From DAOPZC01 sp035353175 (GTDB lineage Bacteria > Verrucomicrobiota > Kiritimatiellia > RFP12 > UBA1067): a stretch of DNA of 49,479 nucleotides. Every line of letters starts with the position of its first letter. Position 1 is the stretch's first letter. The notes under the pieces were generated by a model, which worked only from the letters and a program-made list of their open reading frames with translations, had not been told where the DNA came from and searched no databases. The translations under genes were made by a program, and so were the position numbers. The stretch spans positions 1-49,479 of the forward strand of contig DAOPZC010000036.1 in the NCBI GenBank assembly GCA_035353175.1, read 5' to 3'. Below, in pieces: positions 1 to 7,714 of the stretch.

Positions 1-2
1 TC

Positions 3-407
3 CGCGACCCCGAAAGCGCCTACCGGCTTTTGCGCCCCGTCATGAGCGCCGCCACTTCCGGCGACTCTCAGGAGACCTTTTTCACGCTCCTGCTCGACAC
101 GAAAAACAAGGTCATCGGCGCGCCCGTCGAATGTTGCCGCGGCCTGCTCGACCAGTGCCCCGTACACCCCCGCGAGATCATGCGCGAGGCGGTCAGGCAG
201 AGCGCCGCCAGCGTCATTCTGGCCCACAACCACCCGTCAGGCGACCCCACGCCCAGCAAGGAGGATTGCGACATCACCCGCCGCCTGATCGAGGCCGCGA
301 AGATTTTGGGCATCCGCATCGTTGACCATGTGATATGCGGCAGACCGTCCGACATAACCCCCGGCTTTGTCAGCCTGCGCGAAAAGAACCTTGTCGCATT
401 CGATTGA
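3..407 (+). CDS. RadC-like JAB/JAMM domain protein (5' end outside window)
   Basis: The open frame runs in from the window edge; an internal TTG at 30 is unlikely to be the start because upstream codons (RDPESAYRLL) already fit the family. The visible part is the RadC/MPN+ (JAMM) domain. The zinc motif HxHx7SxxD is intact: His75, His77, Ser85 and Asp88 counted from the first visible codon, within HNHPSGDPTPSKED, followed by the usual DHVI strand. RadC-family JAMM proteins were named for DNA repair, but their role is unsettled; short versions are very common on plasmids, phages and integrative elements next to antirestriction and DUF genes. That fits the neighbours here (DUF2958, small unknown genes, a tRNA-type attachment site at 8.5 kb). 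Family assignment is firm; cellular function is inference. Confidence 0.88.
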   Translation, partial: RDPESAYRLLRPVMSAATSGDSQETFFTLLLDTKNKVIGAPVECCRGLLDQCPVHPREIMREAVRQSAASVILAHNHPSGDPTPSKEDCDITRRLIEAAKILGIRIVDHVICGRPSDITPGFVSLREKNLVAFD

Positions 408-558
408 AAACCCTTCCACGCGGCGGAACGGCAGAGCGGGCAGCAGGGACGGCCTCGCAGAGAGTGCGCCCGATCACCGCACGGCAAGCCGAGAACCCCG
501 AGAGCACAAACAGCGATCACCGCCCGCCGCGTGGCCCAACCCGAAAGGAGCACCGACC

Positions 559-759
559 ATGAACGCAACGCAGAACCCCGTCGGCCAGAGCGCCGAGTTT
601 CACCAGACGTGGCAGGCCCTCATGCAGCAGCTTGAGCGCGTGCTATCGCTCGCCCACCGGCACACCCCCAACCGCACCGAGACCCGCGAGGCGGTCAGCA
701 TCGCAAAGCACCTGCTCGGCAAAGTCGGCGACCAGATCGACGCCGCAATTCAAGAGTAA
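559..759 (+). CDS. Small hypothetical protein, 66 aa
   Basis: The ATG at 559 has a good Shine-Dalgarno (AAAGGAG, 544-550). The same frame is open further upstream, but that part has no start as well supported. The protein is short, soluble and mostly helical by composition (QALMQQLERVLSLAHRH, then AVSIAKHLLGKVGDQIDAAI), with no Cys, signal peptide or membrane segment. I do not recognise the family. It lies between the RadC-like gene and the DUF2958 gene, all on the same strand, so it is probably cargo or an accessory gene of the same mobile element. Confidence 0.6.
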   Translation: MNATQNPVGQSAEFHQTWQALMQQLERVLSLAHRHTPNRTETREAVSIAKHLLGKVGDQIDAAIQE

Positions 760-801
760 AACCCGCGCCCGCAGGCATCGTATGCGGGCAGAAAGGCCAC
801 C

Positions 802-1224
802 ATGAAACGCAAACGCTACACGCCACCCGAAAAGCCCCACGAACTCGACATCCTCAAAATGCTGACCCCGTACGCACAGTACGAGGCGATCATTGCCGGC
901 ATGATGGGCGAGGAGGGCGACCACTTCATTGAGATCATCGACCGCATACACGCCACATGGCAGGCCATGCCCAAGACCTACGAGACCGACGCCCAAGGCC
1001 GCGCCGCCCTCGCCCGGCTTCACTACTTCATCGGCGGTTGCGACTGGTGGATTGTGGAGAGGGACGCCGACCCCGACAGCGCGGGCCAGGTGCAGGCCTT
1101 CGGTATCGCCGACCTCGGCATGGGCCGCGAACTCGGCTATATCAGCATCCCCGAGTTGCTCGAGAACGGCGCCGAGCTGGATCTGTATTTCACTCCCAAG
1201 CGGATGGGGGAGCTTCTCGCCTAG
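802..1224 (+). CDS. DUF2958 domain-containing protein
   Basis: 140 aa; ATG at 802 preceded by GAAAGG. From about residue 65 the sequence follows the DUF2958 pattern: an aromatic-rich strand (LHYFIGGCDWWIVERD), then FGIADLGMGRELGYISIPEL, then DLYFTPKRMGEL at the C-terminus. The N-terminal ~60 residues are an extra helical segment. DUF2958 proteins have no assigned function and are typical of plasmids and integrative elements, often near antirestriction and RadC genes as here. A strong hairpin terminator follows within 10 bp of the stop, so this is the last gene of the plus-strand group that begins left of the window. Confidence 0.75.
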   Translation: MKRKRYTPPEKPHELDILKMLTPYAQYEAIIAGMMGEEGDHFIEIIDRIHATWQAMPKTYETDAQGRAALARLHYFIGGCDWWIVERDADPDSAGQVQAFGIADLGMGRELGYISIPELLENGAELDLYFTPKRMGELLA

Positions 1225-1232
1225 CACTGTAC

Positions 1233-1257
1233 GGGCGACCGGCAGGTCGCCCTTTTT
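1233..1257 (+). terminator. Intrinsic terminator after DUF2958 gene
   Basis: A perfect 8-bp GC-rich stem, GGGCGACC (1233-1240) with GGTCGCCC (1245-1252), closes a GGCA tetraloop and is followed at once by TTTTT. It sits 9 bp after the stop codon at 1224. Confidence 0.88.
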
Positions 1258-1374
1258 CTCACCCATGAATCCGCCGCTCCCTATTCGGTCGCGGCCTTCC
1301 AGCCCGTCGCTCGCCTCTCGTCTCGCGCCGGGTCCCCTGGGGTAATCCAAGAACGGAACATATATTTGATGAGC

Positions 1375-1404
1375 TTGACAGCCTTTCCCTGCTTCTGACA
1401 TGCT
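1375..1404 (+). promoter_or_regulatory. Candidate promoter for DUF4062-NTPase-TPR gene
   Basis: A perfect -35 hexamer TTGACA is at 1375-1380; an 18-bp spacer leads to a poor -10 (CATGCT, 1399-1404). The stretch 1258-1485 is otherwise gene-free, with an AT-rich segment (ACATATATTTGATGAG) just upstream and several repeats of ACATG (1398, 1411, 1427). The lone gene downstream follows a terminator, so it needs its own promoter. The weak -10 keeps confidence low. Confidence 0.3.
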
Positions 1405-1485
1405 ACAGACATGATTTAGGCTCTACATGCCGGTTCAAGCATGATTTCGGCCAAGGACGAGTCCGCTGCCAGGAAAGGATTGATC

Positions 1486-4400
1486 ATGAGCTTTTGGAAA
1501 CGAATGTTCGGAGGGAAAGATCAGGATATTTCCAACGCGGGATCGGACGGAGCGGCGGCCATCCCGCCGGGTCACACTCCACCCAGTACAGCGGGGGCTG
1601 TGAACCCGCTCATGCGCTCGCCTGACAAGAGCAGTGGACCTGCTGCAGTTTCCAAGTCCGATCCCTTGTCTGCCGCCAAGGACCGCGTGGTCCGCGTGTT
1701 CGTTTCCTCGACGTTCAAAGACATGATCGAGGACCGCAACGAACTCATGGCCCAGGTCTGGCCGGCCTTGCGGCGGGTCTGCCGCGGGCGGTCCGTCGAG
1801 TTTGTCGAGGTGGACCTGCGTTGGGGCGTCACAGAGGAACAGTCTCAGCGTAAGGATACGCTGCGCCACTGTCTGGCGGAGATCAAGCGCTGCCGCCCGT
1901 ACTTCATAGGGCTGCTGGGCGAGCGCTACGGCTGGACTCCCGGACAGGAAGCCTATTCACAGGCCCTGTTGGACGAGGAGGACTGGCTTAAGGACGAGGT
2001 CGCCAAGCACAGCGTCACCGAACTGGAGATCCTGCACGGCGTGCTCAGGGACCCCGAAATGGCGAAGCGCTCTTTCTTCTATTTCCGCGATCCTCAGTAC
2101 GCCGCATCCAAGGGCGGCGACTACCTGCCGGAAGATACCGTCCGGCCCACCCGTCAGGACGCGCTCAAACAGAAGGTGAAGGCGGTCTGCGTCGCCAAAC
2201 GCATCCCGCTGCGCGAGAACTATGCCGATCCCCGCGCCCTCGCCGCGCTCGTGCTCAACGATCTCACGGCAGCCATTGATGCCGAGTTCCCACCCGACCA
2301 GGTGCCCGACGTCTGGTCGCGCGAAGACCGCGACCACGAGGCCTACGCCAAAAGCCGCCGCACCGACTTCTACGTGGGACGCGACGCCTATTTCAACCAA
2401 CTGGACACCTATGCGGACAACGGGGCGCAAGGCTGCGGCCTGACCGTCCTGGGCGCGTCGGGCGGCGGCAAATCCGCGCTACTGGCCAACTGGGTGGCGC
2501 GCCGGCGTCAGGCGCACCCTGGCGACTTCGTTTTCCAGCACTACATCGGCAGCTCTGCGATGAGCGCGGGGCACCTAGCCCTGATGCGCCGCCTCATGGT
2601 GGCCATTGTCCGCTGGTGCGGCGCGGACGACCCCGCAGGCCCGCGCGGTCTGGAGGAAGAAGAGAAGAAGATCCCCGCAAAGGCGGAAGAAATCGTGAAG
2701 GTCTTCCCCGACTACCTCAGCCGCCTGACCGCAGAGGCCAGGCGGAAAGGCGTCGGGGCCGTCCTCGCCCTCGACGCGCTCAACCAGCTCGAAGACCGGG
2801 AGCGCGGCCGTCTGCTGGCCTGGGTTCCGCACCGTCTGCCCGGCGACCTGCGGCTGGTCGTCTCCACCTTGCCCGGCGACACGCTTGACGCCCTCCAGCC
2901 ACGCGGCTGGCCCGCGCTCATAGTCGAGCCGCTCATGGCGGAAGAACGTGTCCGGCTGATCGCCCGTTACCTCACACACTTCGCACAAGGCCTTTCCGAT
3001 GCCCGCGCAAAGAAGATCGCCGCCGTGCCGGCGGCCTCCAACCCGCTCTACATCAAGACCCTGCTCGACGACTTGCGCGCCACGGGCGACCACCTGAAAC
3101 TCGACGAGCAGATCGACGACTATCTCAGGGCCGCCGACATCCCCGCGCTGTTTGATAAAATTTTGTCCCGCTTTGAACGGGACTACGAGCGCGACCGCCC
3201 CGGGCTGGTGCGCGAGGCCCTCTCGCTCCTCTGGACCGCCCGCCGCGGCCTGACTGAGCCGGAACTGCTCGAAGCCCTGAAACCGGAAGATAAGGCCAGC
3301 CTGCCCGCCGCACTCTGGTCGCCCGTGCGATGCGCGCTGGAAGACGGGCTTGTGGACCGCGACGTCGTACTGGCCTTCGCGCATGAACACCTGCGTACTG
3401 CCGTCGAACGGCGGTACACGGCCAAGCCCGAAACCGTCCGCGCCCTGCGCCTGCTTTTAGCGGACCTCTTTGAAGCCCGGCCCGTGGATGCGCGGCAGGC
3501 CGACGAACTCCCCTGGCTGCTGCGGCAGACCGAAGCCCGCGACCGCCTCCGAGCCTGCCTCCTCGACATTGACCGCTTCCTGTTCATGCACATGCGTAAC
3601 GAGAACGAACTTCTCGGCTACTGGGTCTGGCTCAAAGAAGAGCGCGGCATGGGCCAGCCCTATCTGCAGGCCTTCCAGCAGTGGGCCGAGGACAAAGAGG
3701 AGTCCGCCAGCGTCTCCTATGCCGCGAATCAGCTCGCTCTCTTCCTCGCTGACGGTGCCGACCTACATGCGGACGCCGAACCCCTCATGCGGCACGCCCT
3801 CAAGATCGATGAAACGAGCGGCGGCGAGAACCATCCGAGAGTCGCCAATTGCCTCAGCAACCTGGCGGCATTGCTTCTAGAAACCAACCGGTTCGCAGAG
3901 GCCGAACCTCTCATGCGGCGCGCCCTCAAGATCGATGAAACGAGCTTCGGCGAGAACCATCCGAAAGTCGCCATTCGCCTGAACAACCTGGCGGTGTTGC
4001 TTAAGGCCACCGACCGCCTCGCGGAGGCCGAGCCCCTCATGCGGCGCGCCCTCAAGATCAATGAAACGAGCGGCAGCGAGAACCATCCGAGAGTCGCCAT
4101 AGACCTCAACAACCTGGCTCAGTTGCTGAAAGCCACCAACCGCCTCGCGGACGCCGAACCCCTCATGTGGCGCGCCCTCAAGATCTCTGAGCAAAGCTAC
4201 GGGGAAAACCATCCGAATGTCGCCACCCAGCTCAGCAACCTGTCCGTGTTGCTTCAGGAAACCGACCGCCTCGCGGAGGCCGAGCCCCTCATCCGCCGCG
4301 CCCTCAAGATCGATGAAACGAGCTTCGGCGAGAACCATCCGAAAGTCGCCATTCGCCTCAACAACCTGGCTCAGTTGCTTCAAGCCACCAACCGGCTCGC

Positions 4401-5646
4401 GGACGCCGAACCCCTGATGCGCCGCGCCCTCGGGATTGACGAGCGCAGCTACGGGGAGAACCATCCGAAAGTCGCCATTCGCCTCAACAACCTGGCTCAG
4501 TTGCTTCAAGCCACCAACCGGTTCGCAGAGGCCGAACCTCTCATCCGCCGCGCCCTCAAGATCTCTGAGCAAAGCTACGGGGAAAACCATCCGAATGTCG
4601 CCATAAACCTCAACAACCTGGCGGCGTTGCTTCAGGAAACCAACCGCCTCGCGGAGGCCGAACCCCTCATGCGCCGCGCCCTCAAGATCGATGAAACGAG
4701 CTACGGCGAGAACCATCCAAACGTCGCCATTCGCCTCAACAACCTGGCTCAGTTGCTTCAGGCCACCAACCGGCTCGCGGAAGCCGAACCCCTCATGCGC
4801 CGCGCCCTAGGGATTTGCGAGACCAGTCTCGGAAGCGAACACCCCAATGTCGCCACCCAGCTCAACAACCTGGCGGCGTTGCTTAAGGCCACCGACCGGC
4901 TCGCGGAAGCCGAACCCCTCATGCGCCGCGCCCTAGGGATTTGCGAGACCAGTCTCGGAAGCGAACACCCCAATGTCGCCACCCAGCTCAACAACCTGGC
5001 GGCGTTGCTTAAGGCCACCGACCGGCTCGCGGAGGCCGAACCCCTCATGCGCCGCGCCCTCGGGATTGACGAGCGCAGCTACGGGGAGAACCATCCGGAC
5101 GTCGCCATAGACCTCAACAACCTGGCGGCGTTGCTTAAGGCCACCGACCGGCTCGCGGAGGCCGAACCCCTCATGCGCCGCGCTCTCAAGATCGATGAAA
5201 CGAGCTACGGGGAGAACCATCCTTCTGTCTCCAGAGACCTCGCCAACCAGGTGGTTTTGCTTCTGGACACCAACCGGCGCGCGGACGCCGAACCCCTGAT
5301 GCGGAGAATGGTCGAGATATTTCTCAAGTTCACCCGCGCCACAGGGCATCCACACCCGCACTTGCAGGCCACGGTCGGCAACTATGCCAGCCTGTTGCGT
5401 GCTATGGGCAAGCCGGAGGACGAGATACGCGGCACACTGGCAGATTTGGCCGGCCGCTACGGGATGACTCTCGGCGGGGCGGGCGGGAAACCCGGAACTG
5501 ACCCCTCGCCCAAACTGCGCGCCGTGCTTGAGGAGATCATGCGCGATCAAACCAAGCTGCAGGAGATCGCCGCCAGGCTCCGGCGCGATGATCCGGCCCT
5601 GTTCCAGGAACTGCTCGCGTTCATCCAGAGCCAGCAACGGAAATAG
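1486..5646 (+). CDS. DUF4062 - P-loop NTPase - TPR repeat protein (STAND-like)
   Basis: 1386 aa. I start at ATG 1486 (MSFWKRMFGG) because AGGAAAGG lies 7 bp before it; an in-frame ATG at 1441 has no such site. Layout: low-complexity linker (1-65); DUF4062 (about 68-180) with VRVFVSSTFKDM, VDLRWGVTEE and FIGLLGERYGW; P-loop GASGGGKSA near 323 and a Walker B-like VLALDALNQL near 426-435; helical linker to ~760; then twelve near-identical 42-residue TPRs of the kinesin-light-chain type (763-1266) and a degraded thirteenth. The order resembles eukaryotic NPHP3/TEP1-like proteins and bacterial STAND NTPases, in which TPRs sense a ligand and the NTPase oligomerises to fire an N-terminal effector. 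A role in phage defence or self/nonself recognition is inference from architecture and from its place in a mobile element. Confidence 0.85.
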   Translation: MSFWKRMFGGKDQDISNAGSDGAAAIPPGHTPPSTAGAVNPLMRSPDKSSGPAAVSKSDPLSAAKDRVVRVFVSSTFKDMIEDRNELMAQVWPALRRVCRGRSVEFVEVDLRWGVTEEQSQRKDTLRHCLAEIKRCRPYFIGLLGERYGWTPGQEAYSQALLDEEDWLKDEVAKHSVTELEILHGVLRDPEMAKRSFFYFRDPQYAASKGGDYLPEDTVRPTRQDALKQKVKAVCVAKRIPLRENYADPRALAALVLNDLTAAIDAEFPPDQVPDVWSREDRDHEAYAKSRRTDFYVGRDAYFNQLDTYADNGAQGCGLTVLGASGGGKSALLANWVARRRQAHPGDFVFQHYIGSSAMSAGHLALMRRLMVAIVRWCGADDPAGPRGLEEEEKKIPAKAEEIVKVFPDYLSRLTAEARRKGVGAVLALDALNQLEDRERGRLLAWVPHRLPGDLRLVVSTLPGDTLDALQPRGWPALIVEPLMAEERVRLIARYLTHFAQGLSDARAKKIAAVPAASNPLYIKTLLDDLRATGDHLKLDEQIDDYLRAADIPALFDKILSRFERDYERDRPGLVREALSLLWTARRGLTEPELLEALKPEDKASLPAALWSPVRCALEDGLVDRDVVLAFAHEHLRTAVERRYTAKPETVRALRLLLADLFEARPVDARQADELPWLLRQTEARDRLRACLLDIDRFLFMHMRNENELLGYWVWLKEERGMGQPYLQAFQQWAEDKEESASVSYAANQLALFLADGADLHADAEPLMRHALKIDETSGGENHPRVANCLSNLAALLLETNRFAEAEPLMRRALKIDETSFGENHPKVAIRLNNLAVLLKATDRLAEAEPLMRRALKINETSGSENHPRVAIDLNNLAQLLKATNRLADAEPLMWRALKISEQSYGENHPNVATQLSNLSVLLQETDRLAEAEPLIRRALKIDETSFGENHPKVAIRLNNLAQLLQATNRLADAEPLMRRALGIDERSYGENHPKVAIRLNNLAQLLQATNRFAEAEPLIRRALKISEQSYGENHPNVAINLNNLAALLQETNRLAEAEPLMRRALKIDETSYGENHPNVAIRLNNLAQLLQATNRLAEAEPLMRRALGICETSLGSEHPNVATQLNNLAALLKATDRLAEAEPLMRRALGICETSLGSEHPNVATQLNNLAALLKATDRLAEAEPLMRRALGIDERSYGENHPDVAIDLNNLAALLKATDRLAEAEPLMRRALKIDETSYGENHPSVSRDLANQVVLLLDTNRRADAEPLMRRMVEIFLKFTRATGHPHPHLQATVGNYASLLRAMGKPEDEIRGTLADLAGRYGMTLGGAGGKPGTDPSPKLRAVLEEIMRDQTKLQEIAARLRRDDPALFQELLAFIQSQQRK
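3772..5283 (+). repeat. Array of twelve 126-bp coding repeats (TPR units)
   Basis: Units start every 126 bp from 3772 and encode AEPLMRRALKID... followed by ENHPxVA and LNNLAxLLxATxRLA. Units 9 (4780-4905) and 10 (4906-5031) are identical at every base, and paired patterns recur (units 4-5 resemble 7-8), so the array grows by unequal exchange or slippage. The repetition also creates long antisense open frames that I treat as shadows. Confidence 0.95.
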
Positions 5647-5666
5647 ACATGAGTTGAGAAAGAGAG

Positions 5667-5692
5667 AGTACAGCGGGGGCTATGAAACCGCT
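5667..5692 (+). repeat. Echo of a hairpin sequence from the DUF4062 gene
   Basis: These 26 bases match 1585-1610, inside the linker-coding part of the DUF4062 gene, at all but two positions. Both copies contain the arms AGCGG and CCGCT around a purine-rich loop. This copy is 20 bp after the stop of the same gene, in otherwise featureless DNA (5647-5778). Confidence 0.5.
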
Positions 5693-5778
5693 GAGGAGAA
5701 CGAATCGCGCACATAGGGGTCGCGACAAACGGACAAACAGAAAATCCGCCCTCACTCTTCCATCTTCATCTCTCCCCT

Positions 5779-5826
5779 ATAACGCACTCATGCACTAACG
5801 AACAAGCGCACTAACGAACTTCCCCC
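5779..5826 (-). repeat. Octamer repeat element, copy A
   Basis: Read on the minus strand: leader GGGGGAAG, then TTCGTTAG, TGCGCTTG, TTCGTTAG, TGCATGAG and TGCGTTAT. The stop codon of the ASCH gene (5795-5797) lies inside the third octamer, so its last residues (KFVSALVR) are repeat-encoded. Confidence 0.8.
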
Positions 5827-6220
5827 GCACCTCCTCGCTCACCCGCCATACGCCGAGTTGCCCCTTGACCCTCACCCCCCTTTCGCATGGAACCGGCCGC
5901 TCCAACTCCCACGCGACGTCTGCACCATTGAACCACGGGTCATTCGACTGTGTCATTGCCGACACCACCGTGATCCCGCACACGATCTGCCCGCACCAGG
6001 AACGGCACAGGTCGAACGACGGAAAGATAATCGCCGTTCCGAATCGGCCTGCAACCCAGTCGAAGCCCGCCCGCCACTCAGAAAAGCTGAGGCTGTTTGA
6101 AGCGTGGACGAGATAGAAACCCGGAGGCACGCGGAAACACCGGTTTTCGCACGTCTTGAGCCCCGAACGGATCAACAGGCCCCAATGCGCCTTCACCGTG
6201 AACGCTTTCAGCTCCTTCAT
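5795..6220 (-). CDS. ASCH domain-like protein
   Basis: 141 aa; ATG at 6220 with GGAGG about 10 bp upstream. The N-terminus (KAFTVKAHWGLLIRSGLKTCENR) matches the start of ASCH/EVE-type folds, where a beta strand is followed by a conserved helix with G-x-K-T-x-E-x-R; a later FGTAIIF and CGQIVCGITVV supply core strands. ASCH domains bind RNA or modified nucleotides and are common in phages and mobile elements; some act as ribonucleases or pyrimidine-nucleoside amidohydrolases. The last gene of the minus-strand operon. Its C-terminal tail is encoded by an octamer repeat, suggesting the native 3' end was replaced. Fold assignment is fairly good; no activity can be assigned. Confidence 0.7.
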   Translation of the reverse strand: MKELKAFTVKAHWGLLIRSGLKTCENRCFRVPPGFYLVHASNSLSFSEWRAGFDWVAGRFGTAIIFPSFDLCRSWCGQIVCGITVVSAMTQSNDPWFNGADVAWELERPVPCERGVRVKGQLGVWRVSEEVRGKFVSALVR

Positions 6221-6437
6221 TACCGCAATCCTCCACGTGGCACCCCTGTTTCAAGTTTCGAGTTTCCAGTTTTGCGGCCTCGCCGTCCGACTGATCCAGC
6301 CCTCGCCAGTCCTTCTCCCAGCAGACGCACGCGGCGGCATCCGCCTCTGTCAGCCGGTCGCCGCCGGGCAGACACAGCCCCGAGGGCCACAGCGCCCCGC
6401 ACGAGCAGAACAGCCCGCACTCGCCGCAGGTCTTCAT
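6078..6437 (-). CDS. Small Cys-rich protein, possibly 3'-extended
   Basis: About 119 aa. The start ATG (6437-6435) overlaps the stop of the upstream gene as ATGA, typical of translational coupling. The first 45 residues hold closely spaced Cys (CGECGLFCSCGALW, GLCLPGG, AAACVCWEKDW), which suggests a zinc- or metal-binding knuckle. After WRGLDQSDGEA the frame crosses a period-7 repeat (6249-6276, encoding KLETRNLK) and then overlaps the start of the ASCH gene by 143 bp in another frame. I think the original gene ended near 6270 and the repeat removed its stop, so the C-terminal half is probably run-on sequence. No family recognised. Confidence 0.45.
   Translation of the reverse strand: MKTCGECGLFCSCGALWPSGLCLPGGDRLTEADAAACVCWEKDWRGLDQSDGEAAKLETRNLKQGCHVEDCGNEGAESVHGEGALGPVDPFGAQDVRKPVFPRASGFLSRPRFKQPQLF
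6249..6276 (+). repeat. Period-7 repeat, locus 1
   Basis: Four consecutive heptamers TTTCAAG, TTTCGAG, TTTCCAG, TTTTGCG at the 3' part of the small Cys-rich gene, just upstream of the ASCH start. On the minus strand they read as KLETRNLK in the run-on frame. Confidence 0.75.
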
Positions 6438-6841
6438 TCGCCGCGCTCCAGGTAATAATCCACGCCCTCGCGCATCGCGCAGACCACCGGCGGCAGCCGC
6501 CGCGATTCGCACCAGAGCACCACCGTCGCCACGCACAGGCGCAGCCGGCCGTGGTCCGCGTGTTCTCCGTCCACCGTCGCGACCACGCCGTCGCGCGGCG
6601 CTGAAAGCCATTCGGCCGGAATGCTTGCGCTTGCCGCCTGCGCCCGTTCGAGGTGGCCCGGCCGCGTGCAAAGCTCCATCCAGCGCGAAACCGTTTCATC
6701 CACCTCGCGGGCGCAGACCGCCGCCCGCTCGTACAGCTCCCGCGCCATGCGTACCTTGGTGCGCCGCGTCACCCGTTGCGCGGCCAGCGCCCGCTCGATC
6801 ATTTCGCGCGACGTGACTTTCTTGAGTCTTTTCGCCTTCAA
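6434..6841 (-). CDS. Hypothetical protein, 135 aa
   Basis: Open frame with a TTG start at 6841 (AGGGCGG upstream on the minus strand); an in-frame ATG 13 codons in (MIERALAAQRV) is the alternative. The N-terminus is strongly basic and helical (KAKRLKKVTSREMIERALAAQRVTRR, quoted in part), followed by helices with ELYERAAVCAREVDETVSRW and an LRLCVATVVLW strand. No known domain is recognised. It is coupled to the next gene by ATGA, has codon use like its neighbours, and lies 72 bp after the preceding gene; that gap contains an octamer repeat. Probably a real accessory gene of the element. Confidence 0.55.
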   Translation of the reverse strand: MKAKRLKKVTSREMIERALAAQRVTRRTKVRMARELYERAAVCAREVDETVSRWMELCTRPGHLERAQAASASIPAEWLSAPRDGVVATVDGEHADHGRLRLCVATVVLWCESRRLPPVVCAMREGVDYYLERGE

Positions 6842-6889
6842 ATTCGCCGCCCTCTGGCTTCAGTCTTCCGCCCTCGATCCCTTGTCAAA

Positions 6890-6929
6890 CTAACGCACGA
6901 ATGAACTAACGCCCTAATGAACTTCTCCC
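6890..6929 (-). repeat. Octamer repeat element, copy B
   Basis: Minus-strand order: leader GGGAGAAG (6929-6922), TTCATTAG, GGCGTTAG, TTCATTCG, TGCGTTAG. The stop codon of the 79-aa gene lies in the first octamer (6914-6916), so its last residues (GEVH) come from leader plus repeat. Confidence 0.8.
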
Positions 6930-7153
6930 ATCCCGCAGCATTCGGAGCACAGATAGGCGTCTTCGTCGGTCTCGTGCGGCTCGCCCTCGAAGATCGGCCG
7001 GCCGCACGCCTCGCACGACGCGACAAACGCCTCGTCGCCGACGGTCTCGACCGTCGCGCCGGGGAATAGCGCCCGGAAGCGGCGCACAGCCTCGGCCGGA
7101 TCCTTCGTGTCAAACTCCACGCGGTGAAAACTCCGTCCGGTCACCTCGATCAT
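6914..7153 (-). CDS. Small zinc-ribbon-like protein, 79 aa
   Basis: ATG at 7153 with GGAGG 10 bp upstream, embedded in the end of the previous gene. The N-terminal half (HRVEFDTKDPAEAVRRF, FPGATVET) looks like a small alpha/beta unit. The C-terminal half has two Cys pairs, CEACGRP and CSECCG, separated by about 20 acidic residues, the layout of a treble-clef or zinc-ribbon. Family not recognised. Third gene after the HTH gene in the minus-strand operon. The last four residues are encoded by an octamer repeat. Confidence 0.62.
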   Translation of the reverse strand: MIEVTGRSFHRVEFDTKDPAEAVRRFRALFPGATVETVGDEAFVASCEACGRPIFEGEPHETDEDAYLCSECCGMGEVH

Positions 7154-7156
7154 GGC

Positions 7157-7384
7157 TCATCCCTCCGTCGGCTCGATTTCCATCCCGTGGTCACCCGTCA
7201 GCGCGATCCAAGCGTTGGCGACCTTCTCGGCCGTGTCACGGCCGAAAGCCAGCGCCCCTGGGCGGCCGGCCAGTTGCAGTTCGACCGTATGCACGACGCC
7301 CGCCGACGAGAGCGTATACCCGCCTACGTACAGGCCGGTCGGGATGTGCCGCACAAGGAATGCGGTGTCAGTCCCGCCGCTCAT
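7157..7384 (-). CDS. Small hypothetical protein, 75 aa
   Basis: ATG at 7384-7382 overlaps the stop of the HTH gene (ATGA), and its own stop is 3 bp before the next start, so it is held in an operon by tight spacing. The sequence (FLVRHIPTGLYVGGYTLSS, then VVHTVELQLAGRPGALAFG, ending HGMEIEPTEG) suggests a small beta-rich domain with one helix (DTAEKVANAWIAL). No Cys, signal or membrane segment. Similar short proteins of unknown role are common in phage and integrative-element operons. No function offered. Confidence 0.6.
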   Translation of the reverse strand: MSGGTDTAFLVRHIPTGLYVGGYTLSSAGVVHTVELQLAGRPGALAFGRDTAEKVANAWIALTGDHGMEIEPTEG

Positions 7385-7713
7385 CCGCCCGCTCCGCTTC
7401 CGGTCCCGGCGGGCTCTGCCATCAGTACGGTGCCGCCTCCGCCTTCATCCGGCGTATCTCCGGCGGTTACGCGGGCACCGCGCGTCGGCTCGAAAAACTC
7501 GGCGCGCGGTTTCGGGGCCTCGTTCTCCAGCCATTCCTTGACGTCCGCCGTCCGGAACACAATCGTGGACGACCGCGACTCAGGCGACAGCTTCCGGGCC
7601 CGAATGTGTCCTGTCCTTGCCAGTTCCAGTAGCCTGCGCCGCGGGATCCCGAACAAAGCCGTTACGCTCTCCGCCGTTCCCCAAAGCGGTTCCATCTGCA
7701 ATATGACGTTCAT
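7381..7713 (-). CDS. Helix-turn-helix (excisionase/MerR-like) DNA-binding protein
   Basis: 110 aa; ATG at 7713, one base after the stop of the ribbon-helix-helix gene. Residues ~10-65 match the winged-helix HTH_17/excisionase class: WGTAESVTALFGIPRRRLLEL, then GHIRARKLSPE and a wing with IVFRTADVKEWLENE. The remaining C-terminus (EGGGGTVLMAEPAGTGSG) is flexible and low in complexity. Excisionase-type proteins bend DNA at attachment sites and steer recombination, while related proteins are simple regulators. With a tRNA-type attachment remnant 0.8 kb away, a role as recombination directionality factor or element regulator is reasonable inference. Confidence 0.75.
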   Translation of the reverse strand: MNVILQMEPLWGTAESVTALFGIPRRRLLELARTGHIRARKLSPESRSSTIVFRTADVKEWLENEAPKPRAEFFEPTRGARVTAGDTPDEGGGGTVLMAEPAGTGSGAGG

Positions 7714-7714
7714 T

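Noticed and set aside
3729..5048. Several long antisense open frames opposite the TPR array
   Set aside because: They repeat with the 126-bp unit and follow from codon bias of the sense gene; no ribosome sites or family likeness.
3772..5283. Possible CRISPR-like or non-coding tandem array
   Set aside because: The unit is 126 bp, in frame, and encodes canonical TPRs with no unique spacers.
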